Below, in pieces: positions 50,146 through 60,800 of a stretch of 64,000 nucleotides of DNA (its first letter is position 1; each line of letters begins with the position of its first letter). This DNA is from Apiospora phragmitis. Lineage: Eukaryota > Ascomycota > Sordariomycetes > Amphisphaeriales > Apiosporaceae. A model generated the notes under the pieces. It was not told the DNA's origin, made no database searches, and saw only the letters and a list, made by a program, of their open reading frames with translations. The stretch spans positions 1,860,001 to 1,924,000 of the forward strand of contig JAQQWL010000013.1 in the NCBI GenBank assembly GCA_038363925.1. The letters run 5' to 3'. Made by a program: the position numbers and the translations under genes.

Positions 50146-51032
50146 ATGGCTATAGATAAACATACGCCGTTACATGGTTTACCCAAAACTTCAGCGCTTG
50201 GCAAAGAAGGCCGGAAATGCCTGACGTGTCAAGAAAATCTCTGCGAAGAGGGCAGTCGAGTGTGTGATGCTTGTAAAGCTAATTCAATCAAGCGTCAGGC
50301 AACAAACCAGGTGAAGGTGGCGAAGCAACAGGCTTTGTTCTGGAAGTCTCAAGGGTTGTGCATATAGTGTGGAATCAGGCCGACAGATGGTGGCTACTTG
50401 AGCTGCAAAGAATGCAGAAAAACTAGAAACGAGCGCGCAGCGGACAAGATCAAGAAGAGGGGGGAAATTCCCAGTGCAAGGACTGCGGGTTAGATCTGCC
50501 CGAAGGCACCAAGTACGTTCGCTGTGTGGACTGTAGAGTCCACACCAAGCCAAGTAGAGATGGGCGGCGGGCACAGGCCCGGAAGGATGGGGACTGCGAC
50601 CGGCTTTGTGGCCGCCCGAAACTGGCTGGGAGAGCCAAATGCGGCTTATGCCTAGAGCGAATGAGGATAGTGGCGCGCAACTGGAGGAGGCAAAAGACTG
50701 ATGCACAAAAAGACCGGTCAGTCGATGGCGGACGTAGGGCAGGAGAATGGAGGAGAAGAGCCGATACTGGACGAAATTCAGGTGAGCGGCGGGCAAGGCC
50801 CCATAGAGACGGATCCGGAGACAATGAGATGGCCGACGATGAACACGAGAATGCAGGAGAAGAGCCAATACTGGACGAGATTCAGGTGAGCGGCGGGAAA
50901 TATCCCATAGAGACGGACCCGGGAGACATTGAGATGGCGATTGATGATGCCGGAGAGGGTGGGATGGTGTATGATGACACCGTATCGGGCCTCCGTATTG
51001 ATCGTATGGCGATTGATTACATCGTGAACTAA
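50146..51032 (+). pseudogene. CxxC-module repeat protein (right copy), disrupted
   Basis: Relative of the gene at 19148-20433, same strand. Modules: KCLTCQENLCEEGSRVCDAC, LC-x2-CGIRPTDGGYLSCKEC, QCKDCGLDLPEGTKYVRCVDC and a last one ending CGLCLER. The linkers are basic and the acidic tail ends MAIDYIVN, like MAIDSILN of the left copy. Breaks: an in-frame TAG at 50365-50367 inside the second CxxC (one CpA-type transition could give it), a one-base shift at about 50470, and two more shifts around 50710 and 50830. The tail contains a ~82-bp tandem duplication. It begins some 50 bp after the AT-rich island ends. Confidence 0.65.
50752..50938 (+). repeat. Tandem duplication in the acidic tail
   Basis: Copies at 50752-50833 and 50856-50938 share GGAGAAGAGCC(G/A)ATACTGG and the following ~65 bp, spaced by 104 bp. 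The first copy is one base shorter (CCGGAG against CCGGGAG), so the two copies of EEPILDEIQVSGG lie in different frames. Confidence 0.85.
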
Positions 51033-52141
51033 CAAGCGCGACACAGATGGGTCCATGCTTACCTCGACTGGAAACACCTGTAAAAGCCAGTAGGTAATTC
51101 ACCCAAGGCTAGGTAGGTAAGTTGAGTAGAATCGTAAATCAAGGGTTTGGTAGATCGGGGTTGAGGTTCGTACATATGCTCCTTTCATTTATCTTATCAG
51201 ATCCGACAGGGATTCCTTGGAAGATGGTACACCCAGGTCCGATCCAGTGCCGAAGTGTCGTATTTACAGTAGGTCGTACTAGTAGTTTGGCAGTCGCACA
51301 TGTGTAATTTCTTACTAAGATTAGCATAGTAATTCCCTTACTTTAATAGAACAAGAAGTTTTCCTACTGAGTCGAAAATTAAACGAACGAGGGAACTAAT
51401 AGAAGATCATAAGTATACACGGGATTGTACTGTACGTGAGGCCACGCAGGTACAGCTGAAGATGCCGCTGAACCAGGATGAGAGAAGCAACAAAGTCCAC
51501 CTGACCTAGGCAAGTTACCAGTTCTTCTCTTCCAATTTGTGCAACAATGTCAACACAGCTTGCCAAGGCCTGTTTCCCCGAAGCTCCCATACCCCTCCAG
51601 GCCCTTGGCCCCTGTGCTCCAGGCCTAAGCAGGCCTAGCGCAGAATCCAAGACAGGACTTGGCCCTCGCCAAATTTTTATCAGATCCTTCTTTTAAGTTA
51701 TCTGATCCGCCAGTGGTGGGGTCATCCGGCCATCTTACCACCCTACAGGTTCCTATGTGGTGCTTTTACGACATTAGCAACGCCGAGGCCCAATCGCCAT
51801 CCATCATGCGAAATAGCGCATCCAGCAGATGGGGCCGCGTTCGTCGTCATGCCCTATATCGGCCGTTTGACAATGTCACTCATCGCTGTTCCATGGCCCG
51901 GTAAAGCGGGGGAGCGAGGGCAAGCGACGTCCAAGTCGAGAAAGTCGAGCTTGGGTGGGCGTGGCGTGTCGTCGCTGGCTGTTGTCGCAAAGATGGTGGT
52001 TGCCTCCAATCTATGCACAAAGGTTACTTCTCTTCGCCTTTTCCCACTGTATTCCTTGTCTTCCTCCTTATTATTGGTTGCGCAGTGTACCTTTCCTACG
52101 CTTCGTTTTGCGGCCATTTCTGACTGGCATATGATACCCCA
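51033..52141. other. Intergenic, NRPS promoter region
   Basis: Normal composition. No gene supported. The short ORFs here have no motif. Confidence 0.5.
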
Positions 52142-53900
52142 ATGCACACAGCGACCGACACCTTAGGGGCCGAGGTGCCTTCTGACACGGATAAATCCAG
52201 CCAGGAAAAGCAAGCCACCGCGTCGCGTGGTAGCAGCAATGGGACCACCAGCGTGGAAGATCTTGCTAAGATCTGGCAATGGAACACACCCGTGCCACCC
52301 ACCTTGCAGACCTGCATGCAGGACATCATAACCGACCAGGCACACCGAAATCCAGAGCGTGCTGCCGTAAATTCGTGGGACGGCGACTTCACCTACGGCG
52401 AGGTTGATCAGCTGTCAACCCGCCTGGCCCGATACCTGGTTTCTATCGGTGTCGGTGCGGGGGTGAATGTCCCGCTGTGCTTCGAGAAGTCGCGATGGAC
52501 GGTGATTGGGGTCCTGGCCATCATGAAGGCAGGCGGCACGTTCGCTCTGACCGATCCCAGCCAGCCCGAAGGTAGGCTGCGCCAGATCGTCGAGCAGACG
52601 GGCGCGGCGCACATCATCACTTCGGCGTTCCAGAAGGACCTCGGACAACGAATTGCGCCGCAGGCCAAACATGTGGTAGTTGCTGCCGACGAGATCGGCT
52701 GCTACGATTCGAACACGGCGACACTGCCCGTGGTGGCGCCGAACACGAACCTATACATCCAGTTTACGTCGGGGTCTACGGGAAAGCCCAAGGGAGTCCT
52801 GGTTACACACGAAAACTACACGAGCGGCGCGATCCCGCGGGCTGACTTGGTGGGCTATCGCCCGCACTCGCGGGTTCTCGACTTCGCGTCCTATGCGTTC
52901 GACGTCTGCATCGACTGCATGCTCTGCACATTGGCCCACGGAGGTTGCCTCTGCATCCCCTCCGAGGCGGATCGCGTCAACGACCTGAACGGGGCCATCC
53001 GCAAGATGCAGGTCAACATGGCGCACATGACACCCTCCGTCGCCCGCGTCCTCGACTCGGATGTCATACCCTCGCTCGAAGTCCTCGGTCTCGGCGGCGA
53101 GGCTATCTCCAATGGCGATGGTGCCCGGTGGAGTAAGAGCACGACGGTGGTCAACGCGTACGGGCCCTCCGAGTGCACGGTGGGCTGCACCATCAACAAC
53201 CAGGTTGGTCGCGACGGGAAAGAGCAGGTGACTATCGGAAAGGGGGTCGGTGGGTGTACCTGGATCGTTGATCAGGATGGTCACGATCGCCTTGTGCCTG
53301 TTGGCGCGGTAGGCGAGCTTTTGATCGAGGGCCCAATCGTGGGTCCTGGGTATCTTGGCGACATGGAAAAGACGTCGGCCGTCTTCATCAACGACCCGAA
53401 GTTCCTATCCGATGGATGTAAAGGGGGTTTTGCCGGTCGCAGCGGCCGTCTGTACAAGACAGGGGATTTGGTTAAATACGACGTGGACGGATCAATCATC
53501 TTCGTTGGTCGAGGCGACCAGCAAGTCAAACTTCGAGGACAAAGAATCGAGTTGGCAGAGATTGAACACCATATGCGCGACCAGCTTCCAGCCGGCACAC
53601 GTGTTGCTGCCGAGGTCATCAAGCCGGGAGGCGCAGCAGGAGAGCCGACGTTGGTGGCTTTCATCTCGGACAAGGCCGGGTTGGTCCCCACGACAGATGA
53701 TCTCCTAGGTTCATTCAGCGCCGATGTACATAGGCGTCTAGCAGAGATGAACGGGCTCCTTTCCGAGTACCTACCAATCTACATGGTGCCGGCCGTTTAC
53801 CTGCCGCTGCAGACCATGCCCCTTTTAGTCTCAGCCAAGACAGATCGCAAGCGACTTCGCGAGCTGGGATCTTCTATGAGCAGAAAAGATATATCGGCTT
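52142..53900 (+). other. NRPS adenylation domain 1
   Basis: Contains core motifs A3 (FTSGSTGKPKG, 52762-52796), A4 (FASYAFDVC), A5 (NAYGPSECTV), A7/A8 (LYKTGDLVKY, VKLRGQRIELAEIE) and A10 (LVSAKTDRKRL). By hand alignment to the PheA pocket the first specificity residues are Asp, Val and Asp. I cannot match them to a substrate. Confidence 0.85.
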
Positions 53901-56900
53901 TTGCTGCGGCGGTGGTTCCCAGGAAAGCCCCCAGCACGGATATGGAGAAACAGCTGGCGCGATTGTGGGGTGAGGTCCTGGGCCCTGATGTAGATATCGG
54001 TGCTGCCGATAACTTCTTCAGTCTCGGTGGCGACTCACTGCGGGCTATGAAGCTGGTGGCCTCGGCTCGGAAAGAGCGCATTTCCCTTTCTGTTGCCGAC
54101 ATTTTCGGAAATCCGGTATTGTCGGAGATGGCCGCTGTTGCGAAGACGTGTGATACGGAAGAGGATTTGCTAGTCGCGCCGTTCTCCCTGCTTCCCAACA
54201 CGTGGACGCCCGATGTCGCGAGGGCTGAGACTTCCGCGGTGTGCGGCATCAACCCTGACGATGTGCAAGATATATATCCTTGCTCTCCCTCCAAGAGGGC
54301 TTGATGGCCTTGTCTGCCAAGGTTAGCGAGGCCTACGTGGCCCAGCGTGTTGTCGAAATGCAAGATTTGGAGTCGGCGCAGCGCCTTGCAAAAGCTTTTG
54401 ATATGGCTGCTGCCGATTGTGCCATTCTGCGTACGATAATCGTACAGATTTCAGGGCAAGGCCTCATGCAAGTTGTGGTGCGCGAGAAGTGCTCGTGCCC
54501 GTTAAAGAGTGGATTTACATTGAGCGAGTACCTAGCTGCGGACAGGAATGACCCTATACAGCTGGGCAGACCTCTGGTCAGATACGCGATTGTTACTGAT
54601 GAGAAGGAGACTGGCAAGACGTATTTCGTCCTCACAATGCACCATGCGCTTTATGATGGCTGGGCTATGCCCCTGATCGTCGAACGCGTCAACAAGGCCT
54701 ACCAGGGTGTAGCGGTCGAGCGGCCCGCAAGCTTCAATAACTTCATCAAGTACTTATTCAATAACAGTCGACAAGATTCCGAGGACTACTGGAGGCAGCG
54801 CCTTGATGGGGCCGGTGGCGAGCTGTTTCCCCCCTGCCATATCAGGGGTACCAGCAAAAGGCCGACTCCTTGCTCGAACACTACGTCGGAGTCGAGAGCC
54901 GACTGAACGGCACGACGATCGCGACGGCCATCCGCGGCGCCTGGGCGCTCTTGGTGGCGTCGTACACTGCCTCCAACGACGTGGTGTTCGGCGAGACCCT
55001 CACCGGCCGGAACGCCCCGATTGCGGGGGTGGACCAGATCGAGGGCCCCATGATTGCGACGATCCCCGTCCGCGTTGCGGTCGACCGCGAGATGACGGTG
55101 TCGGAGTACCTGCAGCGCATCCACCAGGACTCGGTCCAGGGGATCCCGCACGAGCATTTCGGCCTGCAGCACATCCGCCGCCTCAGCCCTGACGCCAGGG
55201 AGGCATGCGAGCTGCGAACGGGACTGATATTGCACCCTAGCGCCGATGCCGATGAAGCCAATGCGTCTCAATCGAACAGGAGACAGAGCCTGCCAATGCT
55301 TTCGTCCCCGCGAGCGACGAGGAAGCCGCCCAGGAAGCTCTGAAGTTTAACACGTATGCGCTCATGCTCGTTTGCTCTCTCGACCCCAAGGGCTTCCTCA
55401 TCATGGCGAGTTTCGATTCGCCAGACGGTGCAGAGTGAACAGATGCAGCGGATGCTGGCGCAGCTTGGTCATTTGGTCCAGCAGTTCTGCGAGAATCCCA
55501 GCAAGCGTATAGCTGAGATAAAGGTCAATGATGACCGGGAGCTCGGCGAGCTTCAAAGATTGAGCCAAGCGAGTGTCGAAAGTCTCAAGCACCTTTCGCC
55601 GTTCTCGGATACACACGCTTCTGAAGTCTGGCTTGCTGACCCTATGAGCCCCGATCGTCTTGTGCCTCTAGGAGCCACTGGTGAGCTCATAGTTGGTTCT
55701 ACAGAAGCCGCCATGCCCTTTGAAGTGATTGAGGCCCCAGCTTGGACATCAACCAAGACGGAGCGAAAGTACTACCGCACTCAAAGATTAGCCAAATTCA
55801 AGCCAGATGGCTCGTTGCAGCTGGTCGAGCGCACCAACACAGCGTTGGACAAGGCTCAGTCTTCTGCTGTGCGCACTACGAGGGTCTCGGCGTCGTCGGC
55901 GAAGCAACGCAAGCTCAGCAAAGCCTGGAGTCGCATCCTAGGGGTTCCGAGGAAGAGATCGGGCTCGAAGATAGCTTCTTCTTGTTGGGTGGAGATTCTA
56001 TCGGCGCAATGAAGCTCGTGGCCGAAGCCAGGGCGGAAGGCTTCGAATTAACTGTTGCCAACGTCTTCAAGTATCGCACGCTCTATGACATGGCTGGCGC
56101 TCTGAAAGAGAGCAAAAAGGCGAGTGCCCAAAACAGCCAACTGCAACCAATAAAGCCCTTGTTGCTTTTGAAAAGGGAAGATCCCTCCAAGTTCGTCGTT
56201 GAATCGATCCAGCCTTTCCTCGCAAACCCCGAGTGGGTGATTAAGGACGTATATCCCACGAGACCTCTCCAGCATGTGGCCGTCAATGGCACGGTCAAAT
56301 TCCCGCGATACTCAGCCCGCTACGAGCTCTTGCACATGGAAGGCGGGATCGACAAGACCCGCCTGATGGAAAGCTGCCAAGAACTCATCAAACGCAACGA
56401 GATCCTCCGGACAGTATTCGTCGAAGCCGAGGGCCAATGCCTCGGTGTAATCCTCGAGTCTATAACGCCAGAGATCGAGCACTATGACGTCGATGGCGCG
56501 GCCGACATGGCGTCGTTCACGAAGGAGCTATGCGACCGCGACATAAAGAACGAGATGCCGCACGGCTCCGCTTTTGTCAAGTTCATGATCGTACAGCAGC
56601 AAAACTCCACCTGCCTCATCCTCCGCATCTCGCACTCCCAGTACGACGAGATCTGCCTCGTAGGCCTGCTGCGACATCTCAACGCGCTCTACGATGGACG
56701 CTCCACCAGTGACACCGTCCCCTTCTCCGCGTTCGTATACCATACCGTCGAGAAGGCGATCCCGCAGAGTATTCCCTATTGGAGGGAACTTCTCAAGGGG
56801 TCCGAGGCCTGTCCGTCCTGCGGCCCGATGTCCCGCTCACGGGCGCCGGGATCCCCGACGCCGTGACGCGCACCGTCAGCATCGCGGCGCGTCAGCGCGA

Positions 56901-57519
56901 CATCACGGTCGCGACGCTGCCGACGGCGGCGTGGGCGCTGTGCCTGGCGCGCCGCCTCGGCACCCGCGACGTCGTCTTTGGCGAGGTTGTTAGCGGTCGC
57001 CATGTCGACCTGCCCGGTGGCGGTGGTGCTGACGCTGTCATGGGTCCCACCTGGCAGTACGTCCCCGTACGCGTGCAGTTCGGCGATAATGACTCCAACT
57101 CCACTTCCTGGACGGGGCTCGACCTCCTCCGCTACGTCCAGCACCAGCACATCGCAGGCGCGTCGCACGAGGGCATGGGCCTCCGCGAGATCGTGCCGCT
57201 GTGCACCGACTGGCCCACCACCGCCTCCGCCTCTTCTTCCGACAAAGACGAGTACTGGTTTGACTCGGTCGTCCACCAGGACGTCTACCACGTCGAGTCC
57301 ATGGAGATGGGCGGCGTTCCATGCCGGCTCGAGACGGTCTACCCGCACTACGAGCCGCTGCGCGAGTGGAAGATCCAGGCCTTCGTCAAGGGCGACGAGC
57401 TCATGTTCGAGGTTGTCACGTTCAAGGAGTGGATCGGCGTCGCGGAGGAGCTGCTGGACGAGTTGGAGGGGATTATGGAGTTGCTGGTGAGGCGGCCGCA
57501 GGAGTCCATTTTCCCGTAA
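52142..57519 (+). CDS. Nonribosomal peptide synthetase, A-T-C-(remnant A)-T-C, frame-disrupted
   Basis: Assembles a peptide from amino acids bound as thioesters. The first 720 codons are one clean frame, preceded by DLAKIWQWNTPVP, which resembles a C-to-A linker. The reading then changes frame six times: about 54288 (-1), 54833 (-1), 55266 (-1), 55420 (+1 or -2), 55945 (-1) and 56800 (-1). Across each break the protein homology continues without gap. No intron fits these points. Two breaks are in C runs. There is no terminal thioesterase or reductase; the protein ends in a condensation domain, as in many fungal siderophore or cyclising synthetases. Only one adenylation domain looks usable, so the product cannot be predicted. 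The breaks may be real decay or sequence error. Confidence 0.88.
53940..54160 (+). other. NRPS thiolation domain 1
   Basis: FFSLGGDSLRAMKL at about 54012-54055. The Ser in GGDS is the phosphopantetheine site. Confidence 0.9.
54260..55480 (+). other. NRPS condensation domain 1
   Basis: Begins DIYPCSP/LQEGLMA across the first frameshift. The catalytic HHALYDG is intact at 54640-54660, and DVVFGETLTGRNAP lies near 54980. Three further frame changes fall inside or just after the domain. Confidence 0.85.
55480..55940 (+). other. NRPS remnant adenylation domain
   Basis: Only the C-terminal part of an A domain remains: EVWLADPMSPDRLVPLGATG, then YYRTQRLAKFKPDGSLQLVE (where YRTGDLV.Y..DGSL is usual). 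Motifs A1-A5 are absent, so it cannot select an amino acid. Confidence 0.8.
55950..56110 (+). other. NRPS thiolation domain 2
   Basis: EEIGLEDSFFLLGGDSIGAM at about 55950-56010, with the phosphopantetheine Ser present. Confidence 0.88.
56220..57519 (+). other. NRPS condensation domain 2 (terminal)
   Basis: The active-site motif reads SHSQYDE (56630-56650). Compared with HHxxxDG, the second His and the Asp are kept and the final Gly is Glu. Ser at the first position is common in fungal terminal C domains. DVVFGEVVSGRHV lies near 56970. One frameshift at about 56800. Confidence 0.8.
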
Positions 57520-57855
57520 AGTATTTTTTTCCCTATCTCTTTTGGTGGTATTCGTGTGATTTAGGTCGATAGTTAGTTCTTATTTACTTCTTTTGTCATG
57601 TTACATCATCACTCGTTGTGGTCTGATTAAATGCGAAACCAATCAATTCAGGCTCAACATGCACGTAAATCAAGTACTCAGTGAAACAAAAGTAGAAGGC
57701 ATAACGTATGCATGTAATTCATGTGTCGGTTGCTCAAAAACTTCAATACTAACAATATCATTACAATAATCATGAACAGAGCAGCGCCAATGATAATGAT
57801 GACAATAACCACAATAAGAACAACAAAACGATGTACTCCGACTACTTCCGTGTAG
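57520..57855. other. Intergenic, convergent 3' ends
   Basis: Between the ends of the NRPS (+) and the acidic protein gene (-). No feature recognised. Confidence 0.6.
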
Positions 57856-60800
57856 TCATAAATTCCAATGCACCGATTTCTGATTCCGTGCCCTGTCCTT
57901 TTTGATCCTCCGTTCCGCCGGATCCCTGGAAACCAGGATGGACCGCATCGTCCCGTACGAGAGCCGGCTGTTGCTGGAAGGCGACGAGCGGCCATTGCGC
58001 ATCTCTTGGTCAGCGGTGTTCTCTTCTTCTGCCGCCAATTCCGAGCGGTGCTTCTCTACCAGCTTCTCGCCCCTGCGCAGGCGTTGCCGCCAGCCCTCGA
58101 CGAACATCCAGGCGAGTCGCATTCTCGCTGTTGACCACCTCTTTGGTCAGGTTGGCCGTCATGGGCCGCTCTACCTCTTGTAGTTGCGGTTTCTCTGGTG
58201 GTGTTCCGCTATCGCTGAGGTCTAGTCCCTTGGTTCCCATTCCCAGTGCCTCGTTCAGTGCGTAGTGACTTCGTTTCACGTATCCGTGGTTGTCCTCCTT
58301 CGTATAATGATGATGTTGGTGTTTGTTGTTTTTGCATGTTTCCTCAGGTGAGGGTGTTAATGAATATGGTTGCTGGTAATGATACTTGTCCTCTGAGCGT
58401 GGTCAATTTCTGCCGGTCATGCCGTTATCCGGATGGTCCGCCAGAGCGAGCTCTTCTCATGCATGCGCTCGACCTCGTCATCCTCCTGCGCCACCCGCTC
58501 GTAGATGCTGCTGCTGCTGCTGCTGTTATTCATGTTGAACAGGTCGGCCGCGTTGAGCGACTTGCGCAGCGACGAGCTCCGGTCGCGCGGTGTCGGCTGG
58601 AAGATGGTCGACGACGTGGCCCGCGAGCGCGCGGGCGACGAGGTGCTGCTGCCGCTGCCGCCTAGCTCGGAAGACGTGGGGGCACTCTGCTGCTGCTGTC
58701 CTTCGAACATGCTCCGCAGCTTGGCGAACATGGGGAGCTCGCGGGGCCGTTGCCGGCCGAGACGGAGTTGCGGGTCGATGAGGATGCTGACGGCTTTTCC
58801 TGGGGAGGCGGCGTTACGGAGTCGAATCGCGTCGAGGCCGGCGGGGTAGGCATACCACCGCCGCCGCCTCCGTTGACACCAGCGGCCCAGCTCGTGGGCG
58901 CAGGCGGTGTCGGTTTACCACTGGCGGTGACGTCGTATCGGAACGGGTCGAACTCCTCGTGCGCGCCCGCACCCGAGCTGGATGCCGTCAGTTGCGAGAT
59001 GCCGCGCGCCCGACCGGCGCCGAAGGGCATGGACGGCCACGAATCCCGGATCACCGGCTCGTGGCGGTCGGCCAGCAGGGCCGAGTGCACGGGGACGAGG
59101 CAACCGAGTCGTCGATGGTGCTGTAGCTGCGCACCGACTCCGGCACCGACTCGTTGCGCGCATGCCAGGGCACGTTGGTCACGTCCCGCGGCATCACGAA
59201 CGCGGCGTCATCATCGTCCTCGTCCGGTGTAGGGGTGACGACGGCCTGCTCTCGCGATGATGGGTAGGAGTTGCGGTTGTTACTGTTGCTAGGCGCGTGG
59301 ACGCTGTCGGCTAGGCCGCCGTTGGGCGTACCCGGGGTCCCTTTTGGGTGGTGCAGATCCATTGGGCTCACATCTGACGTGGTTGCTTGCGAGACGGGCG
59401 CGAGATTGGAATCTTGAGCTGCTCCTCCGTCGCTTGTTTCGAGGAATGAGCATCCTGGGGCTGACCAAGCTGATGACCGAACTGGGCCACGGTGGGAGTT
59501 GCGTTATTCTCATATCCTTCGTCGTAGTCACCACCCAGCTCCGTTTCGAGACTCTGGAGGTTGTTGTTCCCAGGACTCAGCTTTGCTGTGGGCGGGCCTC
59601 CGTCATGCTCATCGGGATAGTAATCAATCGTCGATTGTTTCACGTTATCGGACTCGACCTCCGCAGAGGAAGACTCGTCTTCGTCGTCAAACAGGTCTTC
59701 GTGGCCATGCATGGTATCGGTTTCCACAGGAAGAGGCGAGCGCGAGGCTTGTCGGGGTGGCGGCTCGACAACAAGGTGGTCATCGTGCTCAGGGGCAGAG
59801 CTTGGAGCAGCGGGTTCCGTTAAGGCTTGCGCAGAGCTTGGCTCATCGGTTGGCTTTGATGGTGCTTCCGGGTCGGCTACGTCTCCAGTATGAGACTCCG
59901 GTGCGTTAATAGCAGGGGCATCCTGAGTTGCTGGTGTAGCTGCAGCATGGCTATCAGCATCACGTTCAGTCATGTCTTTCGCATTCGAGGCATCTTCATG
60001 CGGGGTGGCGAACTTGTCGTCAGCCGGTGCCGTATGGAGATCTTGTTTAGCGGCATCTACGCTGCTGGTCTCTTCTTGAGATGGATGCGCATGCGGTTCC
60101 CTGTCTTGGTCCACTCCGTGGTCATTGGGACTGTCTGGCTTTGGTGGCTGCTGTTCAGATGCAACCGGATGGGCCTCGGGGGTTTCTGCTCCTTCTGCTC
60201 CGAGTTCGGAACCTAGGGGATGGTCAGAGCCATCTGCATGATTCGGAGCCGAACTGGCATCGGTACCAACATGTTCACTTTCACCGGCATCAGCAGCATC
60301 GGTCATGTCCTTTCGGGGGTCTTCGATAGCAGCGTCAAGCGACAGGGGGATTCTCCGGTGAGGCTGGCGCCTCCAAGATAGATTCCGGTTCAGGGGCTGT
60401 GGCAGTCTCCTCAGGGGCCTCTTCCTGTGCCGACTTCTTGGTTCCGGGTGACGCTTCCTTCGTGTCCTTATCTTGCTCTGGAGATACGGCTTTATCGGCT
60501 GCCTTTGGCTCCGGATCATCGAGCTTGGGAACTGAGCGGTCTGTTTGCTCATCCAAAGTCGCGGGCTCGGTTTGCTGAACCTCCTTTGGAATAGGCAGTT
60601 CATCAGCCTCCGTCGCGGCGGCCTGAACGGTTTCCGATGGTGAAGGCTCAGATTGGCTTACATGATCCTCGGTAAAGTGCTTGATATCCGACGACGTGTC
60701 TGCAGCGGGCAGGTCATGGGCAGGCTCAGCAACTGGAGAGTCGGCCTCAACAGCTGGGACGGCTACCTCATCCTTATCATCTGCTTGCGATGCTGACGCT

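Noticed and set aside
19148..51032. Starship-type giant mobile element carrying the region
   Set aside because: No tyrosine-recombinase captain (DUF3435) or matching element ends are visible.
2309..57519. One secondary-metabolite cluster linking MFS, methyltransferase and NRPS
   Set aside because: They are separated by unrelated genes and a 29.5-kb transposon island, so common regulation is not supported.
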